From Diploscapter coronatus (lineage: Eukaryota; Nematoda; Chromadorea; Rhabditida; Rhabditidae): a DNA stretch of 64,000 nucleotides. The notes beneath the pieces were generated by a model. That model was not told where the DNA came from. It worked only from the letters and a program-made list of their open reading frames with translations, and ran no database searches. The first letter of the stretch is position 1, and every line of letters begins with the position of its first letter. This document shows positions 1 to 9,941 of this stretch, piece by piece. Position numbers and translations under genes: made by a program. The stretch covers positions 12,291,249 to 12,355,248 of the forward strand of contig OZ038423.1 in the NCBI GenBank assembly GCA_964036155.1. Reading direction: 5' to 3'.

Positions 1-3000
1 CACTCCTCCACTCTCGAATCCGGTTACTAGTACAGGCGGTTAGTAATACAGGGGGCCGGAAAAAGACATATGAAGTCCCTTTTCACTTACATTTTTGATG
101 AGGACCTTATGCATGGATCGCGAGTGGAACTTGTAGCCGGCATTGGCAGCGAAGGTGACTATTGTGAGCTCATCTGAAGGAAAGGGGATTTTAAATACCC
201 AGATTTACGCAATCTATTTTAATCAAGGATTTCAAATGTGTATATTGAAAATAACTTCTCCACCATTAAAATTCTTTTTCATCAATTCATAAAATTCTCG
301 ATATGAAGACCAATTTTGTTTATTGATTTTATATATCCACATGTGCCAAATCCGGGTATATGAAAATAATTTTCTCTTACCAGGAGAAGTAGCGTGATAT
401 TCGATTCGTTCGTCGACGTTTTCCGTGTTGACCGTGTGACAGACGGCGCACGCCAGGAAGAACTGATGGATTTGAGAGGAATTACTCTGAATGACGCCAC
501 TAAAAATAACGCTACTTTTAAAAGAAGTCATAAGACGTCATATTTGTACCATTGAGTTATTAGCTAGATGTTCGAGCATTTTCCTCGCATAAAAGTCCAT
601 GGTCCGTTTCGACTTCTTATTGGCGTACTTGACTCCGCCCACAGAGCATTTTCTGTAATTGTAGGAGCTATTTTCGTGAAGGTCGGCTTTAAAGAATCCA
701 TCAATTTCAATTGATACAAACATAAATAATGCATGTCGGAAGAAATTATGGATAAAGTGGTGCAATTCAATTTCACCCCTTGTCGATTTGTGTATCATGA
801 AAATTTCCCTATGAGAAAATGATGAAGATCTGCTTTTTCCACCCACCGAAATCTCATCTGATTCTGCGTTAGAGTCCCAGTTTTGTCCGACATCACATAG
901 GAGACTCTGCCTAGTTCGGAGATCAACGAATAGGTTTTCACGTCGCAGCCCTTCTTGCCCTCATTGTCCATCAATTCCAGGTCTCTTTTGATGTGCAATC
1001 CCTGAAATCGACCTCTTTTCAAATAATGCCGAAATCTAAAAACGATCTCTTTCCAACCTGCAGCACTTCAACGCACTCAATGGACACGAACAGCGACATG
1101 GGGATGAAGCCGGTCAACATAATCGAGCACTCCAAAAAACGGTAGAAATAGCTGTCTGAAAAGCGTGCGATATTTTTGCAAGTTTCATTTTTGGCCCCGC
1201 CTCTTGTCGAAATTCTGTCTAAATCCCTGCTCAAATTCTGCAATGTAAGCCACACCTACTATTGACTCCTCTTACTAACCAACATAAGGCAATCCCCAGA
1301 GAATCTCGAAATTTCGAGGCGGCCAGACGCGCATCACGAAGCCGACGACGACATTCGTTAGAAAATACGCTCCCGAATTCATGCATATCGACCAATTGAC
1401 CACGCGGTGTAGATGAGACCTTAAAAGAAGTCACATTTTAAATGACGTCATTAGAAGACGTTATCCTACGTCTTTATCGCCCTGTCGATGTTGTTCATCA
1501 TCAGCTTGGTCTGCTTGCCCGTGTAAATGACGACGCCGTAGATGTGCTGGGTGTTACGCAGACGAGCGCCTCGCATGAGCATATTTCCAATGCCTAAATT
1601 ATTCGATGACGTTATGGCGTTTAAAAGACGCCATATTTACCGAAGGGTATTCTGCTCTTATCGCTCGAGGCGGGTTTATTCGAGGTGTCCAGAAACTGCG
1701 CCCCAACTTCGATGTAGCCGTCCATTTCGTACAGGCTCTTGTTCGGTGGATCACAGACAATGGTAGCGCCCTTCTTCCATAGATTCTAAAATATGATCCA
1801 TTCAAAAGTTCACAACATTTCGCAATGCCACACGGCTTTGTAGGTGTGATCATTCTCTCCTTTATAAAAAAAGGAGAGAAAGAATAGATTCCGCCCATAA
1901 AACTCTGAATCTTTTCAAACCTCCACCGCCGCTTCTGAGATGATGTTGTTCAAGTCGCTGATGGCTTGGCGCACCTTAAATTTGAAACGGCATTTTTATA
2001 ACCTCATTTTGTGACGTCATACCTTCAGACTAGACTCTCCATCCAAATTGGCTGTCTCGATGTACGCGACATCATTCACTTCGGACGTCCTCAAAATGAG
2101 CATATCTGCCGGAACTTGCTCGTTCATCTGCACTTTGATCAGCTGGCCGACGTGAATCTGGAATGGCGTTACTCGTAAAAAAAAATATGACCCTCTTACT
2201 TTGCTCCATTTGATGATCTTCCATTCATTGTCGACGAACGCCAGACACTTTTGCCCGTTGACTTTGCGATCTCTCCATCTTCGGCACTGAAATACGGGCA
2301 TCATTTTCAGATCTGGTGACGCGATGACGCCAATACGTCCAACCATGCTCTTACCAGATCCTCGTAGATCTCCCTCACAGCGGCTATCGAGATGATGAAC
2401 GCCAGCGGGGCGAGCGTTTCGCTTCCGAATGGCGGATTCGGCACGATGAACTAAGATTCATCTTTCGGAAGCTGACATTATCTTACAATTGGGCTCCGCA
2501 AACACATTTCTCATGGCTATATTTCCACCCCAAAAAGGCCTCCTGTATTATACACCGCCGAAACTCCCTGTAAAAGACGCTGTCCTGTGGCCAGGAAACT
2601 ATTACTTCCTTTGCATTATTAGAAATTGCAATTTCGGATGAGCAAGAAAAATCGGCGTGCATTGTAGTTGCGGGGTCTGTCTCACAATATTCCCGAATTT
2701 TCGATGACGTCATGAAGTCACCTCAGAGTGTACGTACCTTGACGAGGTAGATGATGAGGAAGAGGGCGTTGGCGAATTGGGAGAATTGATGGAAGAGAAA
2801 CACAGGCAGAAACGAGAATACCGAATAGTTGCAAGTGCTGACCTAAAATGCAGTAATGAAATTTCTAGGAGCACATTTTTCGGACCCAATTTTTTTCTTA
2901 CATTATTCGATGGAGTCTTTTTGGCACCGACTTCGATCGTGATGGACTCTTTATCGCTGACCGTACCTTTTTTCCTATGCCAAAATCGACATCGCTCCGA

Positions 3001-3160
3001 ACATTTCGTGTTCGAGTTGACCTGATTATCTGGGCAATTAATTCGAAGATAATTACCCTAGTAGTTAGTTAGGGTGTAATTAAGTCGAGTTAATTGCGCT
3101 CACATATTTCCAGTAGTACTTGTACAGATAGAGGAACCATTGCTTGATTCTGGCGAGCAT
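1..3160 (-). CDS. P4-ATPase phospholipid flippase (N-terminal part; 3' end cut by window edge)
   Basis: Fifteen exons read leftward: 3160-3104, 3021-2902, 2842-2738, 2450-2355, 2286-2200, 2157-2023, 1974-1921, 1785-1641, 1593-1470, 1419-1280, 1155-1058, 1001-847, 652-550, 486-381, 173-91; all phases agree. The start at 3160 gives MLARIKQWFLYLYKYYW. Visible family marks are the first membrane segments (FLPVFLFHQFSQFANALFL), the actuator-domain loop NLDGESSLK, the phosphorylation motif DKTGTLTQNQM, the following CSVGG, a CHTV segment and SPDELTIV. P4-ATPases move aminophospholipids to the cytosolic leaflet with a CDC50-type partner. The actuator region (VREIYEDL, RDRKVNGQKC, KIHVGQL) reads most like the ATP10 class, which is an inference. 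The hydrolysis loop and C-terminal membrane segments lie beyond base 1. The first base of exon 486-381 has close alternative acceptors. Confidence 0.93.
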
Positions 3161-3450
3161 TGGGAGGTAATGAAGTCAAAAATAATTTATTCACAATGAA
3201 ATTTCAACCGGAACAATGTAAGCTAATTTCAAAGTTTTCAATTATCATTTTGCAACAGATTTGACATGGCGAAAATGACTAGAAGATTAACACGAAAAAT
3301 TGTCTCATTTTGATTTTGATAAAAAAGGAACAAAGAGATCAGAGTTTGAGCAGTCGAAAGCACTTATTAGATAATAAAGAAGAGAATATAGGGAATCCAA
3401 AAATAGAAGCTCCAAATATTTAGATTTCGAGAATCTATTTGGGGTTTAGG

Positions 3451-3590
3451 TATTGTTGATTGGAGAGAAAGTCGATATTCATTCAGCAATTCGAAATCGA
3501 ATTTGAAGCGAAATAGTGAGTCGCGTAGAAGAGAAACGAGAGACGAATAGTGTAGTTTTTGAATAGCGACGTGTTCTCCAATCAACAATA
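3451..3590. mobile_element. MITE-like element, family 1, copy 1
   Basis: A 140-bp element in the spacer between the flippase and the SPSB3-like gene. Its ends are inverted repeats of 16 bp (TATTGTTGATTGGAGA), each beginning with TA, as expected for a Tc1/mariner-type non-autonomous element with a TA target duplication. The interior is shared with copies at 52995-53140 and 62622-62752. The rest of spacer 3161-3699 shows no gene. Confidence 0.75.
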
Positions 3591-3699
3591 ATAAAATAAG
3601 TTAACTTTACAAAAAAAAATGATTGTATAGTCCAAAATAGAACCCCAAATATACAAGCCAATAGCTTTTATTCCAAGATATAGCTTAATGAAGATCAAC

Positions 3700-5330
3700 T
3701 TATCGTTTCACCTGATCACAGATTATTTCAATAATCGGCCTCAGACTATCTGCATAGGCGACTGTATTCTTATTGGATTTCTGATATCCGGGTGGTAAGT
3801 CAGAAAATGGTCGTTTTCTTTTCCGATTAATATGCAGCAGTTGATTGATCAAATTTTTTGGCAGAGGCAGGGAAATTGTGGCTTGGGGCGGCAATGTATC
3901 GGCTAACTGAAATTCAACTATCACTTTTCCAACATAAACGAATTTTATGCAATGCCGCATAGCAAAATGGGCGTCCCTTTTTTCTTTTTCTTCCTATTTC
4001 AAAGGCGAAGACAGAAGGAACCCAGCGTACTGTTTTTCTTTCTATGTTCTAAAGGGAGAAAGAATGGACTACGTCCACGGAACTCTACGGCATTACAAGA
4101 CTTCATATATTTTTAAAGATATACTACCTTGCTCAAGGCCAAATCGGCTAAAGGTCGAACGATATGAATAGTCTTCTGATTCATCACGTAGAATTGTGAC
4201 TGTTGCGCTGTGCTCGCCACCATTGGGTAGTAATCCCGACTCGTGTCGATTTCCGTAAACGGAGTGCACAGAAATTTGCCGTTCTCGAAATAAGTTAGCG
4301 TCTTTCGAGGACCGTCGAATAACAACCCGATTATGCATCTAAAGTTTCCATTAAATGTAGGCATAAGACATTAGATTTTAGGTAATGTTTTTTTTTTTCT
4401 TTTTAATTTTAAATTTGCGTTTTTCTTCAAATATTAAGCTAATTTTTTGTTGCTGTAAGTTCTTTACCTGGAAGGATGCAATTTCTTGCCGATTTTAATG
4501 GAAACTCCCGCGTGTATGGCCGTACCCAGATGAGTGATGCCGTAAGAATGCTCGTCCTTCCCAATCAAATCGATGAATGTGCATCGAGCCAGGTTCTGAA
4601 AATAATATCATTGAGAAAGTATGAATAAAATCCCCCGATTAAAAATGACTTGATAGTTCCTGATAAATGAGAGAATTTCAGCCTAAAAAGGGGTATACGA
4701 AATCTTCAGATACGAACAAAGCTTATCATAGATTTAGTAACATTACATCTAGATTTCAACTTGTAAAAGTGGTTTATAAAATTCAAGACAAAAAGAGATA
4801 TCGAAAATCCGCTTACATCGGCTTTAAGCGTTCCAATCCCGAACATGAGCGAAGTTCCATATAATTGTTGCCTAATGTCAATTTCCCAATAAGCTACCGT
4901 ATTTCCTGTTAGCTTCTTCTCGCCCTTTACCGCTGCGGTTCCGAAGGCGTAAACCGGGTGGAAAAAGGCCCTTCGCTGATGCACGACCACTTCGTAATTG
5001 TGCTGAAATTATAATATTAAAATTTTTCTTTGAATTTTAATATAATCACATTTATTAATCCAAAAACTACTATATTTAAGTTCAAAAAATGATATTTTGC
5101 AACTTATTCCTGGCTCTTAACACCTAATCATATTTCTTAAATAATTTAAAATTATAATATTTAGTTTTAGAAGGCTAGAATTATAGAGTTAATATGATAA
5201 AGATAAATATAATATAGAATAATAAACTATTTAAACTCACTGGATCTTTCACCCAACTCCACTCATCGGCGAGTAATTCAGAAATCTGCTCCCTAAGTCG
5301 AATTTCCTCTTCGTCGAAGTACCTTTGCAT
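3700..5330 (-). CDS. SPRY domain/SOCS-box protein, SPSB3-like
   Basis: Exons (minus): 5346-5241 (start codon at 5330), 5002-4817, 4595-4468, 4338-4128, 3906-3700 (stop). The SPRY (B30.2) domain covers most of the protein. GTAAVKGEKKLTGNTVAYWEI, YGTSLMFGIGT, DLIGKDEHSYGI and RDYYPMVASTAQQSQ line up in order with the segments I know from vertebrate SPSB3. The C-terminal exon carries LPLPKNLINQLLHI, where SPSB proteins have a SOCS box, which recruits Elongin B/C and a Cullin-RING ligase. Substrate choice would come from the SPRY domain. I chose the ATG at 5330 because an acceptor (AATTTCAG) lies 16 bp upstream, consistent with trans-splicing; vertebrate SPSB3 has a longer N-terminus, so a 5' exon may be missing. 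An inverted-repeat element (3949-4096) sits in the last intron. Confidence 0.87.
3949..4096. mobile_element. MITE-like element, family 2, copy 1 (intronic)
   Basis: An approximately 148-bp imperfect inverted repeat starting GCAATGCCGCAT and ending CGGCATTAC, with inner arms rich in CTTTTTTCTTT and AAAGGGAGAAAGAATGG. The same ends and inner arms recur at 51068-51167, and a weaker relative lies near 1822-1899. Confidence 0.6.
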
Positions 5331-5346
5331 CAGAGGATTATTACCT

Positions 5347-7301
5347 CTGAAATTCGCATTTCATACAAATTAACATAAAACTATAGTGACCTTTCGGAAA
5401 ATAATAATGGCTTCATAGAAAATTGAAATAATTGAAATTTCTGTCGAGATTTAAAAGATACAAATTTTTATCTACTAGAATTAAAGAATGGGGAAAAGGG
5501 AGCTTTCTTTTGCCTTTGAAGGGGAAGAGCTCTAGAAGCTGGAAATCGATGAAGGCGTAGGGAAAATAGCAACCAGAATATGGAGAGTGAAAAGATGAAA
5601 AACATAAGGCAAATATCTATAAAAAGGGATATCTTATCTCAAAAGAATGGAGGTAGGAAGGAGTAATCTTTCGAGAAAATTTTTTAAGCTTCAATAACTT
5701 TCAAGCATTTGTTAAATTGAGAATCTCTAAATGTTACGTAAAGTTTCAGACTGAACTGAAAGATCAGAAATATGGCGAAGTTTAAGATAAAATTCTAGAT
5801 TCAATATAAAAGTTATGAGTTAAAATGAAGTTAAACTTAAATTCTAACAATAAATGAATTTCTAAACCTGAACTTCGAAAGACAATATAAATACACGAAT
5901 CGATCTAATAATAGCTATTCAGAGAAAAGTCCTCCGTATAAGGGGTGGACGGTTAGAGAACGAGTGGAAAATAAAGAAAGCGAAATAGTTTGTTAAATTG
6001 AAGAGTAAAAAAGAAAGAGAGAATGGTCAAACATAGAGGCTAGCCTTCTGTGCAGCAGAAACAATTGGCTCTCTTCTCATCTGTCTTTTTCTTTTTCACC
6101 CTCCCTATCTTCTATGAACTCCCATTTTCTCTCCCCTTTCTCCTCTTTATTTACCGTACTCTCTCGCACCCACCTGTTTTATTGACAAACGTCTCCCGCA
6201 GCGGGACTACCATTGTCTTGAAAAACTTGCAAAAATCAGAGATAACTTCAAAACTAGGAGAAGGAAAGGGATATGTGAAATCCATAGGGATAGATGGGAG
6301 GCTATAGAGCAAGAGGGATTGAAAGGTCAAATCGGGTCGGGCGGCCAGCTGGCCTATTTTACCCATCTAGCAGATGGTAGCTGAGAGAAAGAATTCAAAA
6401 GTCCCAGAAATTTGGCAATTGCTCATCTCTAGTAATTAACAAAATGGTACCAAATGGTAATATTGGTAATTACTTACTTTGACACCAAAAATTAAAATAC
6501 AAAAGTACAAATTTTAGAAAAAAAATTGCTTTCCTTGGCTTTGTCCTCGCAAAGGGGGAAGGACTTGCGCTCTCCAATTCAGTAACCCAAATAATCTCGA
6601 TACTAATCGCAGTTTTAACGGAAAAATGTTTCATCTACATTTTTATCTCTTTACCGATACATTTTATATTCATCTACACTAGAAATGTGGTGAAAGAAAA
6701 TGTTAGGATAGGAAAAATCATGTATTTTTTTAAAAATAAAATGCTAAATTTATACTTAAGAATTCGACGAACACAATTATTCTACATCTCAGAAAATTTG
6801 CTTATTTTTTTCTTCTATTCATTTTTTCTATCATTTATATTTCAGGTAACGTTCAAATAGAACGACTCAAATCATAAATATCTCCGTGTATCCTTCATAA
6901 TTTCATTTTAATCATAGCAATCTATTTTATTTTCGGTTTTCGAATTTTGGGTTCATCAGATCAGCTTTCGCAATAAACGGCTCAAACACATACCAACTAC
7001 AATTCAATTCTTGCAATTTTTCATGTGCTGATATTTACTAACTAGACTTGCACTCTTTGAAACCCTATTTTATGACTAGAAAGGATGCATTTACAAAAAC
7101 AAAATTCTATAAAATGGCACCTGTGGATAAATTTTGAGAAGAATCTAGTTTTTCAGAAGCTATCTGCTAGCGGGCTTTCTTGAAGCTCGAGAATCTTCGC
7201 CATGAATAATCATCCTGTCGAATTTCTGATTTAGGTTCGAACTTTGTTGGTTCTGATTTTTAGCACCGCCGGTCTTCTTTACCCTCATATACCAGTGGCC
7301 A
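5347..7301. other. Intergenic spacer, about 2 kb
   Basis: AT-rich spacer between the SPSB3-like gene and the uncertain small gene. The only longish open frames (around 6050-6366 on both strands) lack splice signals of matching phase, recognisable domains or conserved-looking composition. It may hold 5' exons or promoter sequence of the SPSB3-like gene, but I see nothing specific. Confidence 0.5.
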
Positions 7302-7719
7302 TTAACGAATCGACCTCGACTAAATTAGCATAGGTTTGAGAAGAAAAGTCTTTTGGTCATCCAACAAGTTTTTGAATTTTAAATTTTACCGCCGCCATCC
7401 TTAATACTCCTTTGATTTGTCTAATTGAAAATAGCATGAGGAAAGTATGTATGCTAATTTTTAAATTCCAAAAACTAATTAGATGACCGAATACGAGATC
7501 TTTTCCTACTCAGGCGCAGAACTCATGTATTTTATAGCTGGACACGTATGATCTTTCTTCTGTGTGAAATTGTCCGAGATTTCCGTGGCGTATCGCTGAA
7601 TTTTTGCAAAAATTCGAGTTTACGGGGGTCTAGCGACAAACCCCTTGGCCGCCGGGAAACAGCGAAGAGGCTCTTCGAATGGCTCTAGCTCTTTGTGCTT
7701 GCATGGGGACATAGTGCAT
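7302..7719 (-). CDS. Possible small gene, about 70 codons, frame uncertain
   Basis: A TTTAG acceptor directly precedes an ATG at 7719. With the best splice sites, the exons 7719-7642, 7595-7510, 7420-7390 and 7319-7302 join in phase to a 70-residue basic protein starting MHYVPMQAQRARAIRR and ending in RMAASRSIR. I recognise no family; the arginine-rich start could be a mitochondrial presequence. A second solution uses weaker sites: ATG at 7712, donor inside the third segment, acceptor at 7314, and stop at 7160. It also keeps phase and gives a longer basic tail containing FVNGHWYMRVKKTGG. At most one is likely to be the main product. Transcript data would decide. Confidence 0.45.
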
Positions 7720-7810
7720 CTAAATAGGGAAAATAACTAAAATATTCGAGTTTTGGGGAAAATTAGAGGTTAGATTTCATATTTAATGAGCAATTCAAAT
7801 TTTATTATTC

Positions 7811-8712
7811 TTAGAAATGATTATTCCAACGTTTTACATGATGCGTAGTGTCGTAGTCTCCTTGAACTTTCTGATTTCCCAGAGTTCCTTCTGGCTTCAT
7901 ATTCTTCTGAGGTACCATGGCCTTAGGAGTATATGTAGCCCTAGACGTGGTTTCAGCATAAAATGGGACTTTTGCCAGGTCCTGAGCGGGTTTTCTGAAT
8001 TCTTCAACTTATAAGAAAATTGGTCTTCTCGAAATACTCAATTTTCTTCGGCGCCAATGGTATTTTTGGTCCATAGTGATCACGATTTGTTGTGTCTCCG
8101 TAAAATGGTACGTTCAATGGTAGTCCGGATTCGGCTTTATGTCTGAATGCCATTTTATGGTAGCTTGAAACGGTTAATGGTATACTTTTGTTGAGCCAAT
8201 GGCACTTTCCACCCATATTCTGCGTTATTCGTGGTTTCCATGTATGAAGGCACGTGATCTCGGTATTGCGTATTATTGACTCGAGCCACAGTATCCGGCC
8301 TTTCATATTCGTAAGGTTCATATTGATAAGAGGTCGGGGCTCTATCGTCCTAGATTAAATTTAAAAATTGATCTTAATTTAAAAAATACCTCGAAATCGT
8401 CATAGGGTTGATCGTCAAAGCTAATTATATCGTAAGGTACTCCGTTAGATGAAATATTTCGACCGCCCAAGTAATTATCGTCATCGTTTAATATTCGATC
8501 TAAAAATTTAAACCTAAAAAGTAAATTTGAAAAATATTACATTGAGTCCCGGGCCTTGAAGCAGCATAGGTAGTGGACGGTGGTTGAACGAAATCGTCAT
8601 AATCATATAGAGAAGCGGGTGCTGAATTAAAAATAAATAAATAAATATGGGTAATTTAAATAAATATACTTCTGGAAGTGCTCTGCCTTGAATGACCCCT
8701 GCTATAATCCAT
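7811..8712 (-). CDS. Tyr-rich repeat protein, 228 aa, possible SAXO-like microtubule-binding repeats
   Basis: Six exons in phase: 8712-8670, 8621-8541, 8499-8390, 8349-8186, 8142-8038, 7994-7811. Two of its introns are exactly 43 nt. The first half is acidic and disordered-looking (DYDDF, NDDDNYLGG, SFDDQPYDDFE). The second half has three copies of a unit approximated by V-P-x-Y-x-(E/D)-T-T-(N/S)-x3-Y-x2-K: VPSYMETTNNAEY, VPFYGDTTNRDHY and VPFYAETTSRATY, the first two followed by a PLA motif. There is no signal peptide and no enzyme motif. Such short Tyr/Pro modules recall the Mn repeats of SAXO/STOP axonemal microtubule stabilisers, but that is only a resemblance; I do not recognise the family with confidence. 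Exon phase agreement and codon continuity make it a real gene. Confidence 0.75.
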
Positions 8713-9118
8713 TGATAGTTTAGATAATTTTGAAAATGAATGTTAAAAATTAGAAACACGCGGATTTTGAAAAATTTAGCACGAAAATGAAGATTTCGAG
8801 AGTTTTCCGGGGGCTTCCGTGCAGTTTTTGGATCCTCAGAAATCTCTTTCCTAATCCCGGTTGCCATGATCGACATTTGCATTGCGAAATAGCGCTCGTG
8901 GAGACCATACATTCGCGGTTTTCTCAGAATTTTCGAACTTTGAGCAATAAAGAAAAACAAAAGACCTTTTTATCAATTATTTATTTAAAGTCACGGGTTT
9001 AAAAATTACAAATTATCGGTCATTAATAATGATAGCACGGTATAGACTAATGAAAATTTATATTTTAAAAAATCTCGAATCTTAATATAATTTGCCGTAT
9101 AATCTTTTGAATGGAAAG
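8713..9118. other. Spacer, no gene seen
   Basis: About 400 bp between the repeat protein and the next secreted peptide. It is AT-rich, and the overlapping short open frames in it are not supported by splice signals. Confidence 0.5.
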
Positions 9119-9347
9119 TTATCCGAAATTGTAATAGTTCGTGTAGGAATAAGTTGGAGCACTAGGATACATTCCGTAGAAATTGCTAAATTCGTAAATT
9201 AAATTAAATTCAAGTGAATTTGAGCCTAGACCTTCCTAAACCAATCCCCAACAAGCCGCCATGCAAGCGGTGATTCCAGTTTGGGTAATAGGCCAAAGCC
9301 GAATCGATATTGCTGATCAAGATAAAAAATACGACGGAAAATATCAT
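9119..9347 (-). CDS. Short secreted tyrosine-rich peptide, 60 aa
   Basis: Two exons, 9347-9232 and 9185-9119, separated by a 46-nt intron. The first 18-19 residues (MIFSVVFFILISNIDSALA) form a clear signal peptide. The mature part is about 40 residues, rich in Tyr, Gly, Asn and Pro, with YYPNW near its start and NYYNFG at the end, and it has no cysteines. Composition and its place next to the glycine-rich peptide gene at 9560-9941 suggest a secreted, possibly cuticular or defence-related, peptide. No family assignment is possible by eye. Confidence 0.72.
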
Positions 9348-9559
9348 TTCCTTCCTTGAAATATGGGTTAGCGTGGAGAATTCTCAGTTAATCAGTGAAA
9401 TTCTTTGATATGACACCATTGAAAGAACATATTTATTTTGAAAAAGCAATAAATTAATATATACAGATAAGATTGCATCCACTTTGAGATAGATCGATAA
9501 ATATCGAAGACAAGATGACAATGACGAAATCGAAGTTAAAGAACCACTTCTGACCCGTC

Positions 9560-9941
9560 TTATTTTCCGTACCATCCGCCTCCGTACATCTGAAGTGGTA
9601 GTCTAACCAAATGGTAATATGGTAATTTTACCGGATATCCATATCCACCTCCGTAGGGCATCCCATAACCCATTCCATAATTCATCCCGTAACCACCCAT
9701 TCCCCAGGGTCTAAAAGTGACATTGTAAGAGGAAAATTAAAAAAAAAAAAAATCCTATACAAACCGATACATTCCCATGCCGCCCCATGGTCTGAAAGTG
9801 GTATATTGGTAACTTTTGGTTAGCTTCTTTGCAAACTTACCCTCCGCCCCATCCGTGACGCCTGAAGCCCCAGCCCCATTGCGCTTGGGACACTGCTACC
9901 AGGGCTACGAGCACCAAAAGTATCGCAGAAAGCTTGGACAT
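9560..9941 (-). CDS. Secreted Gly/Tyr/Met-rich peptide, 78 aa, resembling nematode NLP/CNC antimicrobial peptides
   Basis: Four exons (9941-9841, 9791-9765, 9710-9632, 9589-9560) join in phase. The signal peptide MSKLSAILLVLVALVAVSQA is followed by QWGWGFRRHGWGGG and then repeated GGYGMNYGMGYGM-type runs. The protein ends in GGGWYGK. This architecture (signal peptide plus Gly/Trp/Tyr-rich mature peptide, Gly-Lys tail) is that of epidermal NLP-29/CNC-type peptides induced by infection or wounding in Caenorhabditis. Orthology cannot be claimed for such low-complexity sequence. A GGTTCAG acceptor abuts the ATG, so the message may be trans-spliced or have a 5' UTR intron. Confidence 0.8.

Noticed and set aside
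2483..2713. Open frame on the minus strand between flippase exons
   Set aside because: It cannot join its neighbours in phase, and the flanking exons already fit together across the gap to give a continuous membrane segment; treated as intron.
6050..6366. Overlapping open frames on both strands
   Set aside because: No splice partner of suitable phase, no motif, and pyrimidine-rich composition; tried as a 5' exon of the SPSB3-like gene and failed on phase.
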